Shown here in pieces: positions 24,596 through 33,256 of a stretch of DNA of 64,000 nt; within the stretch, counting starts at the first letter, position 1; each line of letters starts with the position of its first letter. The position numbers were made by a program, and so were the translations under genes. The notes beneath the pieces are model-generated. The model saw only the letters and a list, made by a program, of their open reading frames with translations, did not search any database and was not told the origin of the DNA. The DNA lies in the NCBI RefSeq assembly GCF_900114915.1, contig NZ_FOUS01000011.1, positions 1-64,000 on the forward strand, written 5' to 3'. This DNA is from Bradyrhizobium sp. Rc3b (lineage in GTDB: Bacteria; Pseudomonadota; Alphaproteobacteria; Rhizobiales; Xanthobacteraceae).

Positions 24596-25204
24596 CTACT
24601 CCCGCCAGAACTCGGCCAGTTCTTCCGTTGTCACCAGGTCAACCTGGCCGTGAAAGCGGGTGCGGTACATCGTCATGAGCGCGTCGTGCCCGACGTCGGA
24701 TGAGCTGCACAAGGCATCCTCGACGATGACGACCCTGAAGCCGAGATCGACCGCGCTCAGGACCGTCGAGAGCACGCAGACATCCGTCTCAGCGCCCGTG
24801 ATCACGACCGTGCCGACGTTCTTGTCGATCAGCCGGCCCGCGAGGGCGGGATTGCTGAACGCCGAATAGGCCGGCTTGTCGATCATGGCAGCCGGCGGAA
24901 CGAACTTGCTCAGCGCGGGCACCAGCTCGAGCGCGGATGGCGGCAGATGCTTGCGCGTTGCCTGGCTCCAGCGATGAAAATAGCTCTGCCACTGGCCGGG
25001 ACGATCTTCCGGATCCTGCGGCGTGATGAAGCGCGTGAAGATGGTTCTGGCCTGGTGGCGCGCGACGATCGAGACGATCGCCGGCAGGACCCGCTCCATC
25101 CATGGCGTCGCCCACAGACCGCCGGGGGCGAAAATGTTCTGCATGTCGATGCAGAGGTGAACGGCCTCCCTGACCTCGGCCACTTCCGACGTGCTGTCCC
25201 TCAT
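24596..25204 (-). CDS. Isochorismatase-family cysteine hydrolase
   Basis: 202 residues, GGTGGAGGACG before the ATG. The catalytic triad is visible: Asp in HLCIDMQNIFAPGG, Lys in MIDKPAYSAFSNP and Cys in GAETDVCVLSTVL, with the preceding cis-peptide VITGAET. Family members hydrolyse amides (nicotinamidase, ureidoacrylate amidohydrolase, N-carbamoyl compounds) or isochorismate. It lies 107 bases downstream of the lactonase-type gene on the same strand and is probably the last gene of the leftward catabolic arm. Confidence 0.85.
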   Translation of the reverse strand: MRDSTSEVAEVREAVHLCIDMQNIFAPGGLWATPWMERVLPAIVSIVARHQARTIFTRFITPQDPEDRPGQWQSYFHRWSQATRKHLPPSALELVPALSKFVPPAAMIDKPAYSAFSNPALAGRLIDKNVGTVVITGAETDVCVLSTVLSAVDLGFRVVIVEDALCSSSDVGHDALMTMYRTRFHGQVDLVTTEELAEFWRE

Positions 25205-25311
25205 CGTCCTCCACCGTCAAGCGCATTCGGCGATCCATTGCGAATGCGAAGGCGAAGGCTTTGGTTCCGAACCGCCGCAGTGCAGAGGCAGACCTGGAAC
25301 CCGCTACGCGA

Positions 25312-26118
25312 TTACGCCGGCGTTGCGGTCGGCGCCACGTCGAGGCGAACCGCAATCCCATTCAGCTCCGGCCTTGGCGCCGGGTAGAGCTTCATGACGA
25401 GCGGATCATGGCCGGGGACGATGTGGTCCGCGCTGGGCGCCGCGACGCGCAGCTTGTCGAAGCCGACAAGCATGTCGCCGACATGAAACGCCGTCGTGAA
25501 CGGACGCTCGCTGGTCATGTTCTCGTAGAAATGACTGACGTCGGAGGCGAGCACGACAGGGCCGCGGCGTGTGTTGACGCGGACGAATTGAAGACCGGCG
25601 GAATGGCCGCCGGCCGCATGCACCGTCAGCCCGGGCGCAATCTCGGCATCGCCGTCGTAGAACAGCACCCGACGTGCGTAATTCAGCCGCACGATCCCGC
25701 AGACGTCCTCGACCTCGAACGAATGCGACAGTCGCGGATATTGCATATAGCGCCCGGTGGCGTAGGCGAGCTCGCGCTCCTGCAGATGAAATCGCGCGTT
25801 CGGAAACCGGTCGAAATTACCGACGTGGTCGTAGTGCAGATGCGTGAGGATCACATCCCCGACGTCGGCAGGGTCGATATCGAACGCGGCAAGCGTCTCG
25901 ACCGGGCAGCGCAGGAAATTCCGCCTGCGCTGCCTGGCCACTTCCGCGTTGAAGCCGGTGTCGATGACGAAGCTGCGCCCGCCTCCCCGCGCCAGCCACA
26001 TGAAATAGTCCATCGGCATCGGCCCGTCATGCGGGTCGCCGCCGATGAAGTGCTCGCTCCGCTGCGCATCCCGCGTTGCGTAGCGGATGGCGAAGAGCTC
26101 GTAGTCCGGGTCAGCCAT
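25312..26118 (-). CDS. Metallo-beta-lactamase-fold hydrolase, N-acyl homoserine lactonase family
   Basis: 268 residues. The metal-binding motif is ILTHLHYDHVGNF (H-x-H-x-DH), with a later His in VHAAGGHSAGLQF, Asp in VLASDVSHFYENM and a C-terminal His in HIVPGHDPLVM: the two-metal site of lactonases such as AiiA/AttM. Context is catabolic (next to a CMD-like gene, 9 bases away), so cleavage of a lactone intermediate is as likely as quorum-signal degradation. No signal peptide; cytoplasmic. Confidence 0.82.
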   Translation of the reverse strand: MADPDYELFAIRYATRDAQRSEHFIGGDPHDGPMPMDYFMWLARGGGRSFVIDTGFNAEVARQRRRNFLRCPVETLAAFDIDPADVGDVILTHLHYDHVGNFDRFPNARFHLQERELAYATGRYMQYPRLSHSFEVEDVCGIVRLNYARRVLFYDGDAEIAPGLTVHAAGGHSAGLQFVRVNTRRGPVVLASDVSHFYENMTSERPFTTAFHVGDMLVGFDKLRVAAPSADHIVPGHDPLVMKLYPAPRPELNGIAVRLDVAPTATPA

Positions 26119-26127
26119 GGGATTCGC

Positions 26128-26517
26128 TCAGGAACCGGCCGCGTCGACCTCATTGAAGGCCTCGCGCGCATTGCGGAAGGCGTCGATGCCGGCGGGAACG
26201 CCGCAATAGACCGCGACCTGGAGCAGGATCTCCTTGATCTCCTCCTTGGTCAGCCCGTTCTTCAGGGCGCCCTTGACGTGCAGCTTCAGCTCATGCGGCC
26301 GGTTCAGCGCGCCGAGCATCGCCAGATTGACGATCGAGCGCGTGCGCCGGTCGACGCCGGGCCGCGTCCACAAGGCACCCCAGCAGAATTCGGTCGACCA
26401 TTCCGCCATGGTGCGCGTGAACTCGTCGGCCCCGGCAATCGACTTGTTGACGTAGTCCTCGCCGAGCACCTCCTTGCGAACCTTGAGGCCTTTTTCGAAC
26501 AGTTCGGTCTTGCTCAT
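26128..26517 (-). CDS. Carboxymuconolactone decarboxylase-family protein (copy A)
   Basis: 129 residues from the ATG at 26517. The core LAMLGALNRPHELKLHVKGA then LTKEEIKEILLQVAVYCGVP is the PcaC-type gamma-carboxymuconolactone decarboxylase pattern, without the CxxC of AhpD peroxidase-type members. A close paralogue sits in the opposite arm at 36553-36933 (shared LNLAML/VNLAML, NRPHELK, QVAIYCGVPAG). It lies between a MmgE/PrpD gene and the lactonase, which suggests decarboxylation before lactone opening. No other protocatechuate-pathway gene is present. Confidence 0.88.
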   Translation of the reverse strand: MSKTELFEKGLKVRKEVLGEDYVNKSIAGADEFTRTMAEWSTEFCWGALWTRPGVDRRTRSIVNLAMLGALNRPHELKLHVKGALKNGLTKEEIKEILLQVAVYCGVPAGIDAFRNAREAFNEVDAAGS

Positions 26518-26560
26518 GATCGTCCCTTTCAGGTCTTGAGAGAGTTGAGTTGGAAGTTGA

Positions 26561-27916
26561 TTAGCGCGATGCCGGTCGCAGCGATTGCAGGAGATTGCCG
26601 ACGTCGTCGACCGAATCGAGCCGCCAGACTGCGTCGATGACACGGTCCGCATCCCAGTCGCTTCGGCCGGTCCGCACGGCCTCGCGCAGCTTGGCCTCGA
26701 GGTCGCGATCTGTGAGCGGCGCAGCAAGACTGCCACGCGGCGAAATGACGGTCTCGGTGAGGACCTCACCGGACGAAAAGCGCAACGTCACGCGCGCGGC
26801 ACCATCGGGGATCTCGCTGTCCAGCTCCGCCCTCACCTTCTGCCGCAGCTGCGCGATATCGGGCCGGACCACCGTCTCACGCGCGAATTCGGCCACCCCG
26901 GCCGTGCCGAGCAATAATCCGCACGCCACGCAATGATGGATGCTGACGCGCGCATCGCGCTCGTTGTTGACCGGGCGATCGCCGCGGGCAAGCAGCAGCG
27001 CCGAGCCCTGCACAATCACCAACTCGATCTGGTCGACGCGTCCAGCGATGCGCTCGCGCAATGAGAGGCAGGCGTCGATCACCGCGTGAAAGACGATGCC
27101 GGCGGGATAAGGCTTGTAGGTGTTCTTCGCGATCTCCCAGGTCTTGCCGAGACCATCGAGCAGGCGAGCAATATCGGGCTCGTCCCCCATCGTACGCGCC
27201 CAGCCGAGCGGGCCTTCGATGGCGCGGGGCGCCGCTTCATAGCCCTGCTGCGCAAGCAGTGCTGCAAACAATCCGTTCCGCGCCGCGTTGCCGACGCTGA
27301 CATTCTTGGCCGCGCTGGGCAGGTTCTCGACATTGCCCGCCGACTGGCTCGCCGCGAGCCCGATTGCATTCGCAATCCCCTCCGCGGGCAAGCCCAGCAG
27401 TTTCGCGCAAGCCGCCGCTGCGCCAAAAATCCCACAGGTCGAGGTGATGTGCCAGCCGCGTGCGTAGTGGCGCGGCGAGACTGAATTGCCGATGCGGCAT
27501 TCCACATCCACGCCGAGAATGAACGCGGTCAACACCTCCCGGCCCGACAGCTTGCGCATCTCCGAAAGCGCCAATATCGGCGCAGCAACCGGCGCGGCGG
27601 GATGAATGATCGTCTCGGGATGGGTGTCGTCGAAGTCGAGCAAATTGGCCGAGATGGCATTGAGAAATGACGCACACAACGCATCCATCGGCTGCGAGTG
27701 ACCGATGACCGTCGATGTCGCGGCCCCGCTGAACGGCGACAGCGTGCGCATCGCCGCCATGACGACGGGATCGCGCGCGGAGCCGAGCGCCGTCGCGAAG
27801 AAATTGAGAATCGATCGACGCGCCTCAGAGCTCTGCGCCTCCACCTCCGCCCAGGACGAAGCAGCGACGAAATCGGCGAGCGTCTTGCTCACACTCGGAA
27901 TTGGGACTTGCGGCAC
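26561..27916 (-). CDS. MmgE/PrpD family protein (copy A)
   Basis: 451 residues from the GTG at 27916, chosen because AGGAAG lies 9 bases ahead and the length is then normal for the family; the frame is open to 28006, inside the promoter. The motif LLDFDDTHPETIIHPAAPVA is the MmgE/PrpD active-site segment with Asp-Asp-x-His and His-Pro. KPYPAGIVFHAVIDACLSL is the second conserved block. Members include 2-methylcitrate dehydratase, cis-aconitate decarboxylase and iminodisuccinate epimerase, so several reactions are possible. It is first gene of the leftward arm, followed by CMD copy A after 43 bases. Confidence 0.88.
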   Translation of the reverse strand: MPQVPIPSVSKTLADFVAASSWAEVEAQSSEARRSILNFFATALGSARDPVVMAAMRTLSPFSGAATSTVIGHSQPMDALCASFLNAISANLLDFDDTHPETIIHPAAPVAAPILALSEMRKLSGREVLTAFILGVDVECRIGNSVSPRHYARGWHITSTCGIFGAAAACAKLLGLPAEGIANAIGLAASQSAGNVENLPSAAKNVSVGNAARNGLFAALLAQQGYEAAPRAIEGPLGWARTMGDEPDIARLLDGLGKTWEIAKNTYKPYPAGIVFHAVIDACLSLRERIAGRVDQIELVIVQGSALLLARGDRPVNNERDARVSIHHCVACGLLLGTAGVAEFARETVVRPDIAQLRQKVRAELDSEIPDGAARVTLRFSSGEVLTETVISPRGSLAAPLTDRDLEAKLREAVRTGRSDWDADRVIDAVWRLDSVDDVGNLLQSLRPASR

Positions 27917-27978
27917 GCGGAGCGTCTTCCTCGTTTTCCCGAACCTTATGCCGATCCGCGGCAAACTGTCGACCCTAA

Positions 27979-28016
27979 ATGTTATGCTTGACAGCTTGTC
28001 TGACAATCATAACAAT
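27979..28016. promoter_or_regulatory. Face-to-face promoters overlapping a TTGTC-T-GACAA operator
   Basis: Plus strand: -35 TTGACA (27988-27993) and -10 TAACAA (28010-28015), 16 bases apart, 130 bases before the ATG at 28146. Minus strand: -35 TTGTCA (complement of 28001-28006) and -10 TAACAT (complement of 27979-27984), 16 bases apart. The perfect 11-base palindrome TTGTCTGACAA (27996-28006) lies inside both. FadR-subgroup GntR proteins bind TTGT/ACAA-type palindromes, and one is encoded at 38506. One regulator bound here could silence both arms. Confidence 0.65.
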
Positions 28017-28145
28017 CCGGCCGTTGGCGCGGGATCCCCCGCTGCCACGACGACGGCGGCCGAGACGGCCGGCCGGCGAACGCGTTCGACCCAACGAGAT
28101 GAAGAAGGCGCACCCGTCACGGGATCGCGCGACAGGGAGTAGACG

Positions 28146-29039
28146 ATGGCGGGAGAGATTCTCGGCGTAATCGGCACGGGCCGCATGGGCGGCCCGATGG
28201 CGGGACGATTGATGGACGCGGGCTATTCGCTCGTCGTCTATGACACGCAGGTCGAGGCGACTCAGCCGCTGGTCAAGCGCGGCGCACTGCTCGCCAGTTC
28301 GCCGGCCGACGTCGCTTCACGCTCCGACATCGTGCTCGCCAGCCTGCCGACGCCCGACATCGTCAAGGCCGTTGCGCTCGGCCAGGACGGCATCAGCAGC
28401 GGCAACCGTACGAAGATCGTCATCGATCTCTCGACGTCTGGGCCCGGCGCAGCGAAGTTCGTTGCCGAAGGCCTGAAGGCCAAGGGGATGACGCTGGTGG
28501 ATGCGCCCGTGAGCGGCGGCATCAAGGGCGCCGTCAACGGCACGCTGGCGGTGATGGTGTCCTGCCCGCAGGCGACCTACGACACCGTGCAGCCGATCCT
28601 GAAGAACTTCGGCAAGCTGTTCTACACCGGCGACAAGCCAGGCGTGGCGCAGACCGCCAAGCTCGCCAACAATCTGATGGCAGCAGCCGCACTCGTCATC
28701 ACCTCGGAAGCCGTCGCGATGGGCGTCAAGGGCGGCGTCAACGCAAAAGTGCTGATCGACATCATCAACGCCAGCAGCGGCCGCAACAGCGCCTCCGAAG
28801 ACAAATTCCCCCGCGCGGTGCTGCCCGGCACCTTCGATTTCGGCTTCGCCACCGGCCTCTCCTACAAGGACGTCCGTCTTTGCGTGGACGAGGCCGAGGC
28901 GATGGGCGTGCCGATGGTCTGCGGCGCGGTGGTGCGGCAGATGCTGGCGATCACCAATGCCAAATACGGCGCCTCATCCGACTTCACCTCGATCGCCAAG
29001 GTGCTCGAGGAGTGGGCCGGCGTCGAGATGCGCGGCTGA
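28146..29039 (+). CDS. 3-Hydroxyisobutyrate dehydrogenase-family oxidoreductase
   Basis: 297 residues; GGGAGTAGACG before the ATG. The Rossmann start is LGVIGTGRMGGPMAGRLMDA. The family substrate loop is VDAPVSGGIKGAVNGTLAVM and the catalytic Lys is in TAKLANNLMAAA. These enzymes oxidise beta-hydroxy acids or reduce tartronate semialdehyde with NAD(P). It is first gene of the rightward arm, 32 bases ahead of the second MmgE/PrpD gene. Confidence 0.9.
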   Translation: MAGEILGVIGTGRMGGPMAGRLMDAGYSLVVYDTQVEATQPLVKRGALLASSPADVASRSDIVLASLPTPDIVKAVALGQDGISSGNRTKIVIDLSTSGPGAAKFVAEGLKAKGMTLVDAPVSGGIKGAVNGTLAVMVSCPQATYDTVQPILKNFGKLFYTGDKPGVAQTAKLANNLMAAAALVITSEAVAMGVKGGVNAKVLIDIINASSGRNSASEDKFPRAVLPGTFDFGFATGLSYKDVRLCVDEAEAMGVPMVCGAVVRQMLAITNAKYGASSDFTSIAKVLEEWAGVEMRG

Positions 29040-29071
29040 TCGCGCAAACCTTTCAGGGAGAACGACCGGCG

Positions 29072-30466
29072 ATGACGACCGGCCCGTCAAGATCAGGCAA
29101 GATGCCGCTCGCGCGCCAGATGGCGCGGAGCGTGCTCGCGCGGGATCTCGGAGATTTCGGGCCGGACGTCATCGCCAAAGCAAAACTCTGCCTGCTCGAC
29201 TTCCTGTCCTGCGCCTTCGAGGCGGGCCATCATCCCTGGAGCCGCCAGGCGATTGCGATCGCGCAAGCCGGCGACAGCGCAACGATCATCGGGACGTCGC
29301 AACTCTCCTCGCCAGCCGACGCAGCTTTCGCCAATGCGGTGATGGGGCACGGTCTCGTGCGCGAAGACATGCATGCGGCCAGCATCGCGCACCACGGCGT
29401 GGTGATCTGGCCGGCCCTTCTCGCGCTGTCCGAACAAACGCCGCTGCACGGCGCCGGACTGCTGACGGCAGCCATCATCGGCTATGAGATCGGCGCAAGG
29501 ATCGGCCGCGCGCTGCTGACCTCGGACCTCGCACGCCTCTATCGCCCGACCGGCCTCGTGGCCCCCTTGGGCGCCGCGCTCGCGGGAAGTTTTGCACGCG
29601 GCCTTTCCGAGGACCAGGCCACCAGCGCGATCGCGATCGCGGCCAATACCTCCAGCGGGCTCAACGAGTGGCCGCATGCCGGTGGCTCCGACATGTATTT
29701 CCATCCGGGCTTTGCAGCCAGCAATGCGATCAAGGCAATTGGCCTGGCCGCAGCCGGCGCCTTCGGCTCGGAAACCATACTGGAGGGTGAAGCCGGCCTG
29801 TTCGCCGCTTATCGCCGCCAGGCCGCGCCGGACAGCATCGCGCTGTTTCCCAATGGGGAGTGCGAGATCATGGCCGTCTACAACAAGCCGGTGCCGGCCT
29901 GCAATTTCGCGCAGACCGCCGCGCAAGCAGCGCTACGCGTTTCGCACGAACTCGCCAGCGCGGAGGAGATCGACCGGGTCGTCATTCGCGCGCCGGATGC
30001 CGCGGTTCGCTATCCCGGCTGCGACTCCATAGGTCCCTACCGCAATGCGCTTCAGGCCAAGATGAGCATTCCCTTCAGCGTCGCGGCGACGCTGGCGCGG
30101 GGCGAGATCGAGGAAGACAATTACGCCGAGCTCGACGATGCCGACATCATCCGCCTGATCTCGGTGACCGAGCTCAAGGCGGAAGCCGGCTTCACCGCCG
30201 CCTTCCCCGGCAAGCAGGGTGCGGAAGTGTCGGTGCAGCTGCGCGACGGCCGGACCATCCGGCACGCTCTGCCCGACGTCATTGCCGCGACACCTGCGGA
30301 TATTCGCGCACGCTTTCGCAGCTCGGCAGCGGGAGTCCTCGGTGAGGACCGCGCGCATCGGCTCGAGCAACTCATCGACGATTGCGAGCAGCTCGGCAAT
30401 GCAGGCGACATCGCCGCGCAGTGCCGCCTGAACGCAACGGAACGGGCTTTACGATCGGCATCATGA
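29072..30466 (+). CDS. MmgE/PrpD family protein (copy B)
   Basis: 464 residues from the ATG at 29072 (AGGGAGAACGACC ahead). The overall fold pattern matches copy A (FLSCAFEAGHHPWS, ANAVMGHGLVREDMHAASIA). The active-site segment reads VREDMHAASIAHHGVVIWPA instead of DFDDTH with HP, so the two copies probably do different chemistry. The second block is KPVPACNFAQTAAQAAL. It lies directly before the transporter genes, and the substrate may be what the Liv-type system imports. Confidence 0.85.
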   Translation: MTTGPSRSGKMPLARQMARSVLARDLGDFGPDVIAKAKLCLLDFLSCAFEAGHHPWSRQAIAIAQAGDSATIIGTSQLSSPADAAFANAVMGHGLVREDMHAASIAHHGVVIWPALLALSEQTPLHGAGLLTAAIIGYEIGARIGRALLTSDLARLYRPTGLVAPLGAALAGSFARGLSEDQATSAIAIAANTSSGLNEWPHAGGSDMYFHPGFAASNAIKAIGLAAAGAFGSETILEGEAGLFAAYRRQAAPDSIALFPNGECEIMAVYNKPVPACNFAQTAAQAALRVSHELASAEEIDRVVIRAPDAAVRYPGCDSIGPYRNALQAKMSIPFSVAATLARGEIEEDNYAELDDADIIRLISVTELKAEAGFTAAFPGKQGAEVSVQLRDGRTIRHALPDVIAATPADIRARFRSSAAGVLGEDRAHRLEQLIDDCEQLGNAGDIAAQCRLNATERALRSAS

Positions 30467-30492
30467 GAAGTGCCGGAGAGTACGGGGGAAAC

Positions 30493-30546
30493 ATGGTCGA
30501 TCTCGAGACCAGCTTGGAATTGTCAGCGGCGCGGAGGCGGGGCTGA
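30493..30546 (+). CDS. 17-codon leader reading frame coupled to the permease gene
   Basis: ATG at 30493 with an excellent ribosome site (CGGGGGAAAC). It encodes MVDLETSLELSAARRRG, then TGA. The stop overlaps the permease start as TGATG, the classic reinitiation junction. It has no similarity I recognise. It may be a translational coupling device or the vestige of a lost gene. Confidence 0.45.
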   Translation: MVDLETSLELSAARRRG

Positions 30547-31481
30547 TGGAAGGATTCCTGCAAGCGCTCGCCGCGGGGCTTTTGATCGGCGCCGTCTACG
30601 GCCTGATGTGCGTCGGGCTCGGCCTGATCTTCGGCGTCATGCGCGTCATCAACTTCGCCCATGGCGATTTCATGATGCTCGGCATGTACACCGCCTTCTA
30701 TCTCTTCACCGCCGCCGGCATCCAGACATTGTTCGGCAATGCCGTCGGGCCGTTCGTCGCCATCCTGCTGGCCGGGCCGGTGCTCGCACTGTTCGGCTAT
30801 TTCGTGCATCGGGCGCTGATCTCGCACGTGTCAGGCACGCGCACCGCCTCGCTCGAAGGCGAAGGCCATTACGCCCAGCTCATCCTCACGCTCGGCATCG
30901 CGCTGATCCTGCAGAACGGCGGCCTCATCGTGTTCGGCTCCGTGCTGGCCTCGATCCGCACGCCGCTGTCGAGCTCGGCCTGGGAGCTCGGGCCCTTCTT
31001 CGACATGAGCATCTTCCTCAACAAGGCTCGCAGCATCGATATGATCGTCTCGCTGGCGATCATGGTCTTTCTGTCGCTGCTGATCACGCGCACGCGGATC
31101 GGCAAGTCGCTCCGCGCCGCCGCGGACAATCCGACGGCTGCGACCTATATGGGCATCGACGTCGACCGCGCGCATCGCACCGCCTTCGCGCTCGGCTGCG
31201 GCATCACCGCGATCGCCGGCGGCCTGCTCGCCACCAACTACCCGTTCCACCCCTTCGTCGGTCTTGAATACGTCATCGTCATGTATGCCGGCGTCGTGCT
31301 CGGCGGCATGGGCAGCATCATCGGCGCGTTCTGGGGTGGCATGACGATCGGCCTCGTGCAGCAGATGTCGACGCTCATCCTGCCGACGCAATTGCAGAAC
31401 GCCGCGATCTTCGCCGTCTTCCTCCTCATCATCTTCTTCCGTCCGCAGGGCTTCTTCGGGCGCATGGTCGAGAGGACGTGA
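30546..31481 (+). CDS. Branched-chain-type ABC transporter permease (LivH-like)
   Basis: 311 residues, about eight membrane helices. LGLIFGVMRVINFAHGDFMM is the LivH signature and AADNPTAATYMGIDVDRAHR is the cytoplasmic loop that contacts the ATPase. It forms the inner-membrane channel with the fused permease-ATPase downstream. Its start is coupled to a 17-codon leader and its stop lies 2 bases before the next ATG. Confidence 0.93.
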   Translation: MEGFLQALAAGLLIGAVYGLMCVGLGLIFGVMRVINFAHGDFMMLGMYTAFYLFTAAGIQTLFGNAVGPFVAILLAGPVLALFGYFVHRALISHVSGTRTASLEGEGHYAQLILTLGIALILQNGGLIVFGSVLASIRTPLSSSAWELGPFFDMSIFLNKARSIDMIVSLAIMVFLSLLITRTRIGKSLRAAADNPTAATYMGIDVDRAHRTAFALGCGITAIAGGLLATNYPFHPFVGLEYVIVMYAGVVLGGMGSIIGAFWGGMTIGLVQQMSTLILPTQLQNAAIFAVFLLIIFFRPQGFFGRMVERT

Positions 31482-31483
31482 CC

Positions 31484-33256
31484 ATGCTGCGGATGCGCTC
31501 CTGTCTGCCTCCCCTGCTCTTCACGCTCGCCTATGCGGTCGTGTCGCTCGGCGTCACTAACTCCTACTATCAGCTGATCCTGACGCTGGTCCCGGTGTGG
31601 GCGGTGTTCGGGCTGTCGTGGAACCTGCTCAGCGGCTACACCGGCCTGATCTCGTTCGGCCATGCCGCCTTCTTCGGGATCGGCGCTTACGCGACCGCGC
31701 TCGGCCAGATCTATTTCGACATCTCGCCCTGGCTGCTCATCCCGGTCGCCGCCATGCTCGGCGGCATCGCCGGGCTCCTGATCGGTTTTCCGACCTTCCG
31801 CCTGCAGGGCCACTACTTCGCCTTGGCAATGCTCGCCTACCCGCTCGCCATTCTCTACGTGTTCGAATGGCTCGGCTTCCAGGAGGTGACGCTTCCGATC
31901 AAGCGCGAGGCGCCGATCGCCTACATGCAGTTCGCCGATCCGCACCTCTACACGCTGCTTGGGCTGGCGCTCATGCTCGCCACCATCGTTCTGACACAGG
32001 TGATCGAGCGATCCCGCTTCGGCATGGCGCTGCTCGCGATCAAGCAGAATGAGGCTGCGGCCGAAGCCGCCGGCATCAACACGCTGGCCTGGAAGCTGCG
32101 CGCGATCACGCTGAGCGGGGCGATCGCCGCCGCCATCGGCGGGTTCTACGCGCAGGTGCTGCTGGTCGTGACCCCGGCATCGGTGTTCGGCATGCTGGTG
32201 TCCGCGCAGGCGCTGACGGTCGCGATGTTCGGCGGCGTCGGCACGGTCTGGGGCCCGGTGATCGGCTCGGTGATCCTGATCCCGCTCGCCGAGATCCTGC
32301 ACGCCGAAGCCGGCGCGCGCATCCCCGGCATTCAGGGCGTCATCTTCGGCATCGCCATCGTCTGCGTCATCCTGCTCGCGCCGGAAGGCCTGTTCTGGAA
32401 GCTGCGCGACCTCCTGCGCAAGCGCACCGCATCCAAGGCGGCGGTCAGTGATACACCGGAAGCAGCAGCTGCCAACGTGACGGCCCTGAAGCCGGCTGCG
32501 CGACAGCGTGCCGCCACCGGCGAGGTCGTGCTCGAAGTGAAGAACCTCTCGCGCTCCTTCGGCGGCCTCAAGGCCGTGCAGGACGTCAGCTTCAGGCTGC
32601 ACAAGAACGAGATTCTCGGCATCATCGGGCCCAACGGCGCCGGCAAGACCACGCTGTTCAATCTCCTCAACGGCTTCCTCAAGCCGAGCCAGGGCGAGGT
32701 GCTGATCGACGGCCGCAACATGTCGGGCCAGCGGCCGCACGTGATCTGCGAGGCCGGCATCGGCCGCACCTTCCAGGTGATGCGGCCGTTCCTGCGCATG
32801 TCGATCCTCGACAATGTCGTGGTCGGCGCCTATGTGCGCGCCCGCACCGACGATGAGGCGCGCAAGATGGCCGCCGACGCGGTCGCCCGCGTCGGACTCT
32901 CTGCCGTCGCCGACCGCGTCGCCGGAGAGCTCTCGACCAAGGAGCTGCGGCTGATGGAGCTCGCCCGCGCGATCGCCGGCCAGCCGCGCATCCTGCTGCT
33001 CGACGAGACGCTCGCGGGCCTCGGCCACGGCGAGGCCGACGAGGTCGTCGCCGTGATCCAGCAGCTCGCGCGCGACGGCATGACCATCGCGATCATCGAG
33101 CACACCATGCAGGCGATGGTCCGGCTGGTCGACAGATTCCTCGTGCTCGACCACGGCGCCGTCATCACCGAAGGCCTGCCGGAAGTGGTGACGCGCGACA
33201 ACCGCGTGATCGAGGCCTATCTCGGCAAGAAATGGGTGGGCCATGCTGCGAATTGA
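31484..33256 (+). CDS. Fused ABC permease-ATPase (LivM-LivG)
   Basis: 590 residues from the ATG at 31484; the GTG at 31478 is too close to GAGAGGAC. The first 305 residues are a LivM-type permease (LLSGYTGLISFGHAAFFGIG). After a linker (AANVTALKPAARQRAATGEV) comes a LivG-type ATPase: Walker A GPNGAGKTTLFNLLNGFLKP, GIGRTFQVMRPF, a Walker B/D-loop region ILLLDETLAGLGHGEADEVV and a switch His in IIEHTMQAM. The ABC signature is ELSTKELRLMELARA, with STKE in place of SGG-type residues. Fusion keeps the two subunits at equal amounts. Confidence 0.92.
   Translation: MLRMRSCLPPLLFTLAYAVVSLGVTNSYYQLILTLVPVWAVFGLSWNLLSGYTGLISFGHAAFFGIGAYATALGQIYFDISPWLLIPVAAMLGGIAGLLIGFPTFRLQGHYFALAMLAYPLAILYVFEWLGFQEVTLPIKREAPIAYMQFADPHLYTLLGLALMLATIVLTQVIERSRFGMALLAIKQNEAAAEAAGINTLAWKLRAITLSGAIAAAIGGFYAQVLLVVTPASVFGMLVSAQALTVAMFGGVGTVWGPVIGSVILIPLAEILHAEAGARIPGIQGVIFGIAIVCVILLAPEGLFWKLRDLLRKRTASKAAVSDTPEAAAANVTALKPAARQRAATGEVVLEVKNLSRSFGGLKAVQDVSFRLHKNEILGIIGPNGAGKTTLFNLLNGFLKPSQGEVLIDGRNMSGQRPHVICEAGIGRTFQVMRPFLRMSILDNVVVGAYVRARTDDEARKMAADAVARVGLSAVADRVAGELSTKELRLMELARAIAGQPRILLLDETLAGLGHGEADEVVAVIQQLARDGMTIAIIEHTMQAMVRLVDRFLVLDHGAVITEGLPEVVTRDNRVIEAYLGKKWVGHAAN

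Noticed and set aside
28004..28006. TTG at 28006 as start of the leftward MmgE/PrpD gene
   Set aside because: It lies inside the operator; a GTG at 27916 with a ribosome site gives the normal family length.
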